Origin: Aphelocoma coerulescens
Taxonomy: Eukaryota > Chordata > Aves > Passeriformes > Corvidae
Length of the DNA: 64,000 bases
Direction of reading: 5' to 3'
Assembly: GCF_041296385.1 (NCBI RefSeq)
Contig: NC_091014.1
Location: 21,179,578 to 21,243,577 of the forward strand
The notes under the pieces were generated by a model that worked only from the letters and a program-made list of their open reading frames with translations, made no database searches and had not been told where the DNA came from. The position numbers and the translations under genes are program-made. This document shows positions 36,301 through 48,300 of this stretch, piece by piece (the first letter of the stretch is position 1; each line of letters opens with the position of its first letter).

Positions 36301-39300
36301 TCTTGGGAGGGAGGGAAGCCACAAGATACTTACTTTCCCCTGGGACATCTTGCTGATTATCCTCTGGCTGCTGGGAAATTCCCATTTTCGATAAGATGAG
36401 CGTGGCACCATCTCGGACCTTTGAAAATACAAACACAGAGATGTTCTTCGAAAGAATCACGCACTGCTGAACCTCTTTCTTAAACCGTAACCTGTCGTTT
36501 CTGTAATCGGTTGCAGGGAATCTATGATGAATGCTAAACTTCCGAGGCTTCTTGGGCAACTGGCTCTGCAATTCAGAACAGACTCCCTCCCACTCTGTTG
36601 GTAAGAGATCCCATCAACACCTCCTCTGAGATTACTGAAATATTAGGAACATCTTCAAGGCTTAAGTGGTTCCTCAACCTGGTGTGGTGTGCCATTTGGA
36701 TGAAAATGGGGTTTATCATGAAGAATCAGACCTGTCTGTTTTCTGAGGGAAAACTAAACAACTTTTCTCTTTTCCAATCAGGATTAACTGTTGTTAGAAG
36801 GAAATAAATAGCATAAAAAGGAAAGATAAGTGGATTGCAAGTGTGTGGTAGAGTGCACAGTATGAAACCTAAAACAGATGGTTTGAAAACATCAACATCT
36901 GCTCTCCTGACTGGACTTTTGAACAATCCAGACAAACTCAAAATCTATTTAGCAGCACAGCAAGGACAAAGACAATTCTCAGGGGTAGGAAGTGGTGGAG
37001 AAAAGAAAATATGAGTGCTAGCAAAACCAGCTTTTGAATATTCAAAGTGGAATTTGGATTTGGATACTTCAATGATGAGGAAACCAAGGTGCTGGCATTT
37101 TGGTTTTGTGTTTTTATACAAAATGCTTAGGCAGAATGTGCAGACCCAGCCTTTCACAGTCCAAACCTTTTACTGACTAGACCCAGACCTGTGTTTTTCT
37201 TTTAATTCTTTATCATAGAATCATAGAATGTCTTAGGTTGGAAGGGACCTTCAAGATTTCCAACTCCCCTGCCATGGGCAGGGACACCTTCCACTAGACT
37301 AGGTTTCTCAGAGCCCCTTCTAGCCTGGCCTTGAACACTGCCATGGATGGGGTATCCACAACTTCCCTGGGCACCCTGTATGTAGCACTGAAGTTACTCT
37401 AAAAACAAAAAAAGATTTTATTTATTACAAGAAAATAGATAACAGGCACAAACAACTGTTTTGAAATGCCTTACATTATAATGCATTAGTGTGTTGATGC
37501 GTTTCCATCTGCCATCTCTTTGGGATGTTAAATCCAAGTCTGAGAGGATCTGTGCAGTAGAACCTGGACGCCATTCTAAGGGGTAATTAAAGTGAGAAAA
37601 AACAGTTTTTAACCAGGTGCAAAAATAACTTCTCCAAGAATGTTTTACAGACTCACTGACACATTGTGGAACATCAAAAGAAATAATGTAGAACATGCTC
37701 CACTGTGTGTTTTAGATTGCTTAATCATTTGGTCTTTGTTACAGAAGTTTGCATGAACTATTCCTAACCACGCACATGACTTCTGATTATCTTCCATAAA
37801 AAGTTAAATTCCTTCACATAGAATTCAATAAATATATATAATAAGATCTGCTATCGGTCCAGAAGAGAGTAGGATTTCATGGAATAGAAAAGAAATTTGT
37901 AGGGGATTTACTAGGATTTTCTGAAGAACAAGAATTCCATCTTCTACATTCAGATTAATGCAGTAATGAAAATACTGAAAAAAAAAATTAATTGGAGCTT
38001 TTATTCTGAGATTATTAGGCCTTTTAAGGAGCACCATTTTTTTTTTGTCAAGAGAGAATAGCTATTTTAAAAGCCCTCAAGGAGGATGATTTTCAGAGAC
38101 TAGGTGGTACATAATCTCCTAAAAGTGCAGTTCCTGTAAGTTATAATTCTTTTGAATAACCATCATAAAAGAAACTAAAAATCAGTACCAGTTTCTGAAA
38201 TTGCATCATTACTTCTCCATCAGTTAATTATCCATGCTGTCATTATCACATTAATTAGTACCTGAGATACTGACTCTGTCAGACATGAATTCACTTGTGC
38301 CAACAGTCATTAACAGGCTCTTGCAATGCTGCTGACAGTATACCAAAACTTTAAGAGTCAAGAAAAACTAATTCTTAAAAATTAACTAACTTAGTTTTTA
38401 AGGCATATTAATATTGCTTCAAAATGCTGTATTTTTGCATGAACATGAATTCAGCTTTTTTTAAAAAAAAACCCTGACAAAGAAACAACAAACCAAACCA
38501 TACCATGCAATAAAATCCTCTTACAGAGATTTTTTGAGAAAATACGAAGTCTTACAACGTGTCTCACCTGGTTAATATGATATCACAAATAACTACCTAC
38601 CAAGAACTACACTGTCAGCTTTTGGCCACTGAGAACACGGCAGATTTCGATAGACTTGGTCTATTATCTTTTCCTTTACTTGTGATATAGTATCACAATT
38701 CAGCACTTTCACAGGTATGGAATCGTTTCCTCCCTCTTGCACATATACATTCACTGTCTGTGAAGAGAAGAATGTACATGGTTATTTAAGGCAAATCAGT
38801 GCTGAATTACCTCTGAATCTGTTTTTCTGGGTGATTTAAATGCAAACAGTATCTGAAATTCATCATGCAATGATTATTGAACAGCAACACATATTTGCAA
38901 TGGGAATATGGATTATTTGAGGGATTATTGGAAGGATCTTTCGCTATTATGCAGCCAACCAGCCATCATAAATTCCAGTTAATTTCTCCTACTATGACAA
39001 AACAGAAAAGATACAGAATAGATTTAGTCATGTCTAATATGCTAATATTATTGAGTCTTGGGAGTTTATTGAAGAGAAACACACAAGAACAAAGCAGCTG
39101 GACCACTGATTCGGTACATGCTTCTCATTTAATCTGATAATCCTAAACAAAAAAAAGCCCAAGTATTGCAGTGCCCAAATTTTGTGAGTTCCCAATAATA
39201 ATTTGAACTGCACTTTGTTGAACTCCTAGAATATTATGTGCTTTTGCCTTCCTTTATGCTTTCTTCATGGCTGTGGTTTTAAAGATGAGCAGACTACTGT

Positions 39301-42300
39301 ACATATGGTACTTTGACATGGCTCAACTGATGAGCAGTGAGTCGTTCAGCTCTCCAAACTTTACCTCCTGTGACCAGATGTTCATTAAATACACACACAC
39401 GCATATATATGTACATATAAAAGTAATTTCTATCATCTTATGTGTTAGAAAACTTCATTTACTGCTTACTGTTATCATAATAACTCTAATAGCTCCAGGG
39501 AATACACTTAAGTAGCTTATGTCAGTTCTAAAATATTACTGTTTTCTGACAGTAACAACATGGGGTTTTTTAATGTTAAAGAGAATTTCTTGAAAGCTTG
39601 TAATTTGCTAAATCTAGACTGATTTTTTTGAAAGTAGCTTTGCTATGTAAGTGTCAGTTTCAATACAAACAAAAGCAAATAAGAAAACCATGGACAGAAA
39701 AGCTCCCCAGAAGAAAAAAAAACAAACCAAAAAAACCCCCTAATAGATATTATGAAAAGCCTCTTTCTTTCACTAGCTGAATCAGCTGACAACAGCTCAG
39801 AGCTCTTGTGGATCTTTTGCCAGTCAGGTAACTTAGGAGGCCAGCACGTGAAGCACTGCAGCTCTCAGATACATATGGTCCTGCCAACCATAATTCCTGA
39901 ATTTATCACGTCAGACCTCAAAATAAACTTGCATAGCTGGTATTTTGAAACAGTGTAGAAAAGCTATGCCATACGGCAGTCAAATTAAACATGATTGCAC
40001 CATCCCTTGACAGAACTCTCAAACTAATAATGAGATTTCACCTTCCTTTTCCTATTAGCTTTATGGTAATTAGACATGATTTTGCTGCTGGTTCAGTATG
40101 CAGCATGTCAGTGTAACCAGTGATGCAAAACAGATTCATCTTTTAAATAAGAACAATTAGAGAGCAGATAACTGCTCTATGCTGTACCCACCTTGTCTCA
40201 CTTTCAGGCAGAAGTGAAGGAATTAACTCATACTTTAACCTACACTGGTGCACAAATGCTCCCTAACTTTTCAGTTACCACAATATCATCATTGTGCCAA
40301 AGACCCCAAAAGCTTAGGCCTATAGTACCCCCTTCATAATCTTTTATCATACATATATACACATACACATATATCTCATCAACTTCCATGCATGCACATA
40401 CATAAAATATTTGCTTGATGGGAAATCTGTAAGTCTGGACCAAATACTGCTACTGTACAATGTTATAATGTTTAATATCTAGCTAATATGCATGTTGTGC
40501 CCACATCTGATTGCATACATGGATTTTCTGCTTTCACACTTCATTTAGCTTAATTGCAGTCTTTTTTTTGTAATGAAAAGAAACAGACTGAATAAAGAAT
40601 TATTGCCATTAAGTCTTACATGATGTACAGTGCAAATAAATTTTGGTCTCCAACAGAAATGATAGCCAGCATTGCCAATTAGTGTGTTTTCTGTGGGTGG
40701 CACTTTTGGCTTAGGTATAAAGACAGTAACTCAACTAATCCACAAAATATCAGTTGAACTTAAAATTTCTTCTTGCCCAACACACTCTTCCTCCAGGTGC
40801 TCTAGGTCACAGTCTGGTAAATCCACTCTGTGAATGAAAGTCCTATAGTACTCTCCTCACTTGAGCCCTCTCATCAACATCCCTTTAGAATACATAAAAT
40901 GGTGATTTTTTTTTTTTATTTTTCAAACCAGGACTTAATAAAGCTTTTTATTAAATTTCTTTTCCATGCTGCATATATGTCACTGCATCTTTCTCAGTTG
41001 AAGACAACTACAAATGACTCCTAACATGTCAATAAAAAAGAAATTAAAATGGGAAAAAAAAATCATGAGTCTGTCTCTGAAGGACAGTCTGTGCATCTTT
41101 GATATTCACTACACTGAATCCTGAAGAAAACCAGGAAGACTGTCAGAAAGAGTAAAACTAGATTTTACACTCCCTGAACAGATAAAGAGTGGGCTGCTTC
41201 AGTTTTTCCAAAGGACAGTGAATCTGTGTTCTGGAGTATGTTTGAAAATTGGTGGAAATTTCTGACAGCAAACAGAATTAAGTTAAAGTAGAATTCATAA
41301 TAGAAAAGATCTGGACCATGGCACTGGTGATCAGATACAGGGGTAAGTTGAGTTCAGAGAGGGAGTTCCCTTGCCAGGAATGTCCATTTCAATCCACTTG
41401 AAGCAACTACCACAGGTCTCCAGAACTGGCTGTAGAGGCACTGTAGGAATTATTTCTCTAAGAGGAAATAAACAACTTTCAACGCCAGCTGGGCTGCCTG
41501 CGTTCAGGAGATCTTGACTCACACAGAAAAAAATGCAGAAAGAGGTTCATAAAGTGTTCTGGAGTTTGTGGAGCCATCTCACAGGACTGCAGAGAGCACA
41601 GTCTGCTATGCTAACAACATGATCTCTAAAATGATGTTCAATATGCTGATCAGCAGCAATTACAAGGGAGAAAATCTGAAGTTTAAGCATAGTGGTAGTG
41701 CAAGAATTCTGCAAATATCAATTGCCAATGAATTTCGATGGGAAAAGGGGAGGAGCCAAACATCCTGCCCACTTTTCAGACAGACTGAAAATTATGAAAG
41801 GGATTTATTGAAATGGATTCCACACTGGCAGGATTTGAATTTTATTTTAGAAGATATTTTATAATTCTGTTTTCCTGCTTGGAGATTTGTTTTGGTCAAA
41901 CTACTGACAATCCTGCCCATGACCAGAATTTCTATGCAGTTCACAGTAGTCTAGAAAACTGTGTACAGACTTAAGACTTTAGGAATTAATTTAAAAATAA
42001 AAAAGGATTTTATAATCTATTAATCACGCTTTGCTTACCAGCTGTGTGTACTCTACATCATCTCCCAGTAAGCCTGTGTCATTCAATGTATACTTGGCTT
42101 TCTTCAGTACAGCATCCACTGGGCCTTTCTCTACCTGGTGTTTGATAGCCTTGAACAATTTATAAAGAGGCTCCCCGGCATTGTCCTATGTAAAGGAAAG
42201 GAAATGAAATAAAGCAACACCAAAAGACGTACTCAGATCAACTCTTTAAAGTATTACTGATTAAAAACACCCCCACAGGCAACAGATTTCAACTCTTACC

Positions 42301-45300
42301 TTGAGGTACTGATATAAACAAATAGACATCCAGTTAGACAACATTCTCTCAACAACCGTTTCAGATCTGAAAAAAAACCAGCCCCGAATATGGTAAGGAT
42401 ACTTAATGACAAGGTTTTAAAGAAAAACACTGCTTGCTTGAAATATAATATTTTTACATGCTTAACTGCATTCAGTCTCCTAATGCAATGATTTCCCTAT
42501 AGAGTCTTGAAAGCATATACTTGCTTTAGGATAAGTGCTTTGTATTGCTCAGCATTCCTGGGTAGCTACCTTCATCTCACTGCTGAAAAGTATACATCCT
42601 TTATTCAAAATCTTAAATTGGGTCTACGATGTGAGAGCTAAAAAATTAACCCAGTTGTGCAGTTACTGGGAAACAACCTACAGATTACAAAGCTACAACA
42701 TACACAGAGCAAGGTCTATTGTAATTTATTTGGGATAACAGCTGGGTTAAATCACTAGAGCAAGCCCTCACTGAATGCACAATGCAGCTGATTATGTGTG
42801 CTCATTATGGTGGTGATGTGAGGTAAAAATGCTAGATCATTTGGAATAGAATTAGATTAAAAGTAAATGAAATGTTCAGTGTGGTATTTTGAAGTAAGGT
42901 AGGTGTTTCTACACTGCAGTGTTTGAATAAGCAGTCCTGTCCAGCAGTCCTGTCAGTACCTCCCACAGCTACTCCTGGTGGGCTTGTCTTGCTAATATGC
43001 TTGGGCCAAGCTATTTCTGGCTTTTATGGAGAGCTGGCATTTCAACCCAGTCACACTGCAAAAGAAACACATTTACAAAATGCCAGAGACATATGACAAT
43101 CATTCAAACCTTCTTAGCATCAGCTTTGGGTTTTTGGCCACAACATACTGCTCCATCAGTTCTAAGAACAATGTCCTCATGATGTCAGTGTAGTATTCTA
43201 GTTTTCCATGTAAAGCGACTGTCAGTAAAGATGCAAAATACACTTTAGCTCGAGCAGAGAACTCCCTTTGGTTTTCCAGTGTGTGAATAAACTGAAACAG
43301 AAAACAAGTGTAAAAACAACTCAGATGACAGGTTTCTGGAGAACCTCAACACTTGTCTGCACTAAGAAGACAATGAATATTCTTTTAATATTAAATCTCC
43401 AAAGCATAGAATCAAAAAAGTTTTCAGAAGTTTGAAAAAACTTCTTATAAGAAAATGTTGCCTAAAATTTGGTTTTAAATACATACACAATGTACTGGAC
43501 TGACCTAAGGAATGCTTATATACTTAACTAAAACCTTATCTAAAAGGATGTTTTAATTAAATGTAAAATAGTGTTCTGTGACAATTTTTAAAGAGAAAAT
43601 CAACTCCCCTCTCCCCCAAATTCCCAGTCCTTTCACATCAAATTACAAAGACACTAATGTAAGTACACCTGGAAATGTACTCTCATCTGTCATAAACTCT
43701 AATTCTACCATTAACTAGCTCAACACTGGATTCTCATTAAAAAAAAAAAAAAAAGAGAGAGAAAAAGCTAGAAGCCTAAATCTATATTTAGGTGTCTGAC
43801 AATGAGCCTTGGTTTTTGAGAGTGAGCAATTATAAGTCTCTTCAGAACTGCTCTGAGCACTCATCAGTCTTGATGAATAGGCCACTTGAGGAGCCTCTAC
43901 CTTTGCAGGGGCAGAGATTCTGGTAGATGGCTGTCTGCAGGTGACTCCCGTGAGGAGCCTGGAAGGAATCAACACTCTCCGATCACATTTCTTAAAAGGC
44001 TAAACCAAACTTGTAACACCAGTTTTTATGTCAGATTGGGTAATACCTGCTTTTTACAGCCACTGCAATGTTGACTAACTCCATATTACATGATCTGGCA
44101 GAGAAATATGATCTTGCCTATCCATCCCACCAGGAAGCTCTGGCTGTGATGCCACATATTTGCAGTGGTTACTGTGAAATCGGAGCCATATGAAAATCAC
44201 TTATTCTTACTAATTTTGGTTCAGTTGTGCTTGCAAACCTACTGTCTTGCACAGATACACACAGCTATGCCTAGATAAAAGACGAGGTGAATCCACTTCA
44301 GTACTCACGTTAATGAGAAATGATTTGCTGTTGAGGAGGTTGGAGAACTGGTACAAAGCCTGCTCCACAGTCTGGCGCCTGGCCTCAGGAATATCCAGCT
44401 TTCCTGTAATCATCACATCTTTCTCTCCATCTTTGGAGGGCAAGAAGAAGACTCTGTCTGTGTATGTTTTGTAGTCCAGTACTGGAATTCCAGCTTCATT
44501 GATGTCATTTGTCTGATCCTCCATCTCTATCATTAGATCTGCAACATGCAATGCAGTTTAATGGTTCAGTTTAAAAAGTATGCAGGTTTTTTAGGCAACA
44601 CAACCTCTTTGAGTGCCTTGTAATAGCAAAAAAGCAACTCAGCAGCAAAACCTCTTATTTCATCTCACATTTTCTCTTGCTATTTTTAACAATTATCCTA
44701 TTAACTATAACCACAGCTAATCCTATGGTGGCATGAAACTAAGTGCCTTTAGCACTGATGGTTTCCTTGTTGTTGACTATCTGTAAAAGGGCCTTTATGG
44801 CATCTGTGTGAGTTCATATATATGAATGTAGGATTATAGTACAGAATCAAAAAAAGACATTGCAATACTTTTCATTTTGATTTTTCTTTTTTCCCAATCC
44901 ACAGTCTATACCCTCTGAGTCTAGGTAGTAAAGAAAGTTCTTTTAAAAACACAGCAATCCAGGAAAGAGAGGTTTCAAGTGTAAAGCAAGCTAATTTAAT
45001 TGGAAGGAAGGGGATGGCAGGAAGGAAGAAGGTTAAATGGTGCACTGAAATTGATGGAAATATTTCTGTGGGACTCAAAAGCTCTGACATTTTTAAAAGA
45101 GACAAAAATTAGGGAATCATCCTTTGGAGCAGCTATTCTAGCTGAAGGCTTTCCAATTACCAATATTACTGATTGACTGGAATACCATGTTAATTAATAT
45201 AGTGACCTATCATCTCAGGAGTTTTATTGCTCTTACTCATTCCTTTACCTCTTTATTTTTTAGCATTCATCAAAGCTGAGGTAGAAAGAATCTTCTGGTT

Positions 45301-48300
45301 CCCCTCTGTGTGGTATTACTTCCTTCCTGCTGTCCCTTTCCTTGGCTGTCTTTGGTCCTGTGTATTTTAGACTGCCTGCACTTCATGCTGTTGACATTAC
45401 AGTTTCACAGTATTGAACCAGAATGTGTTTTGACTTATGTTTCATTTAACTGTAAGTCAAGGTGGATGTAATTTTAGAACTGGATTACTCCTTGGATGTG
45501 CATTCTACTCCCCCAGTGTTTGTACTTTGTGGAGCAGAGAGAAAACCTTCAACCAAACAGCAGGAATGTGTAACTCTCTACTCTTGCCCCAGTAACAGAA
45601 AGGTACCTTCTCCTTTCAGAAATGGGTATGAAGTGCCCTGGGAGAGGTGTAGAGAGGGAGGGAGAACCTCGATAGATCCTCTCACAGTTCAAAATGCAGT
45701 TTGAAATGAAGCCCATTTGGGACTGATTCAAACATTTGCTTCTAGTTTGTGTCCAGAACCTGGAAGGACTTGGTTTTCCAGAGAAAGCAAGATGGTACAA
45801 GTAAAGAACATCCTGTCCCAGAAATGCCAGTAAAACAAGACTGAGAGAGGCCTCGAGCATCACTGAAATCTTTGACATACCCTGAGCTTCTTCAATTAAT
45901 TTCAAAGTCTAACTTGAAATTGCTGTTTTATTCAAACTCGCTTTTTAGCCACTGTCAGTATAAAATAATGTTTTCTCTTTAGCAATAAAGCATGTGGGTA
46001 TTTTTTGTAATAGAGATTATTTCACCATGACCCAACAGCAAGTATAATTCAGATAATGAGGTGACAGTTGATGGTAATAATTTAGGCCAATATTTGCAAT
46101 GTTTGCACTCAGATGCCTAGTTTAAGCATTGCAATGAGTAGTTCAACATGTAAAAATGCTGAGCCTTCACACCTCCTGCTGCCATCCCTGGGATGATGCC
46201 TCTGTGTTAACAGAACAATTAGCTAGCTCCTCTAATCAAGCTTAAGATTTTCCCATGATAAACAAGGTAAAATCCTATTTCTTTCCTGTGAGCTTACCAA
46301 ATTATCCCTTTGTATGCTGATGGCTGCAAATAAATTTTGCAGCTCTGAAAACAGTTTTTAATGTGCATACATTGCATACACACTCATTGTGCTAAATAAT
46401 AAATGCAGTTAGTCACTATAAAACATTCTTATCTTTGTGTTAATGGCTATAAGTAACCCCAATCTCAATTAGCTTCTACTCCCAGTATCTAACCCTATTC
46501 TTCCTTTAGACTAAAAGAATCCATTTCTTTTAATAACTTCAGCTACATATTTTATTTTATTTACATATTTCATATATAACAGCAAAATATCTGCTCTATG
46601 TCAATGTCAGTAATGAAGGCTACTAAGATGTATTGATTATTTGTTCCCAGAAGACAGTTTTAGTGAGCTAGCATCATTCCTCCAGCCTTTCTTGACTGCT
46701 CAAGAAGACCCACAGCAGTGAAAATATCTTTCATACCTGTGAACTCTTTCTTGCACCGGTCTCTGACACTCTCCTCCAGGCCTTCAAGTTGTGATTTAAT
46801 TTTTTCATACTCTCGTTCTGCTTGTTGGCTCTTGCGTCTTTATGGAACAGAAGTAAGATTTTAAAAAAGTTACACACTATAAAAGTAAATAATTTGCAAC
46901 AGCTCTGAGAGGGAAGCCCAAGGACTGGGAGAAATTTCCCTGGCTTTGATTTTTTTAAATATAGCAGTAAGAGAATGGAGGAGAAAAACAGCAACAGTGG
47001 CCGAAATCTTCATTCCATGTAAAGCAACTTGGCACTATCATGGGCTGGTTGCTTCAAAGCAGACTTGGGCCAGTAATTTAAAATCCAGTAAGAAGTAGCT
47101 ACAAATGCTTTCAATCATATATCAAGTACAGAAACCCAGTCTCCATGCACTGAACCCTTAGGATTGCTTGCAACATGTCCTGTACTGGCTCTAAACCACC
47201 CAGGAGTGTGGGATCAAACTCAGAAGGTTGATGGAGGTTCACAAGAGCATAAGGGCTGCACAGCACATGCTTCAGCTGTACTGATATGTACCATAAGAGT
47301 GAAATCCACCCCTTCCTGAGGCCCTCATTACTAACCTTAAAATTGGACTAAGTAGCTTTTAAGTGAAATACAGACATATATTCTGGCCCTTTATGAAGCA
47401 TGAATTTCAACATTAATCATGCAGTTTGTGTGTGGGTAACTTAGCTGGAAAGATGAAAATGACCCCTTAGTGAAATCCATCCAGTCCAGACCTACAGTGC
47501 TGACTGAGGCAGCATAAATGTTGATGGGTATTTATACAGAATAAGTTATGTCCTTCATAAGTGCCACTTTAGCTGCCATTTCAAAAGGGTATGTGTGCAA
47601 CTCAGCCTGCAATTGTTTGCTTGGGAAGCCTGGGACCAATTGTTGTGTTTATATATAAAGGAGGGACTGGGCTGACTGACACTGAGGAATTTGGCGTTCG
47701 TGAGAGGAATAAATTGGTGCTCATACATATTTCCAGCTGTAACTCCTTTTCTTAACTCTGGAGCTCATAAAAAAGATGAAGATCATTTCTGTAGACTGAG
47801 CTGAGAACAAGCCAGTAGTACCTTGAAAGCTTTAGGGAAACAAAAGCACCTAATTAGAAGAACTTACCTGTAACAGATGATAGAAATGCCAATGATTACT
47901 ATCATAGGAATAAGTACCAGTGGCAAAATAAGATTCAGTGGGATATCAGTCACTCGGGTATCATATTCCACCCTTCCAAGGATCCATTCCCGGAGTCCAA
48001 ATTTTACCTAATTAGATAAAAACACATTTTTCTCAAGAAGCGCAAATGTGAGGCGATCCACTTCTCAGTTTCACTCTAAATTCTTAGTAATTCCCACAAG
48101 TGAATTTTTAGCTCAAACTGCCAAACAAAGGAAATACTTCTGAATATTTTAAACTGAATTTGGGTCACTAGCACTTTATTCCATGAAGTAATTTAATTCT
48201 GCTCAACTGAGGAAGAAAAATCCCCAGTCTGTCTGGCTAGAGTTCTACATTTTTAGGTAATAAAGGTAGAAGACATTTGGCAGCATTGACACTGCTCTTT

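Larger units (their letters stand above)
30221..36333 (-). other. PLXNB2: Largest PLXNB2 intron in the window (window exons 14-15)
   Basis: 6113 nt. It holds the solo LTR (30482-30990) and repeat copy 2 (30991-31105) near its 3' end. The remaining 5.2 kb is AT-rich with no recognised exon, RNA or repeat family. Confidence 0.7.
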
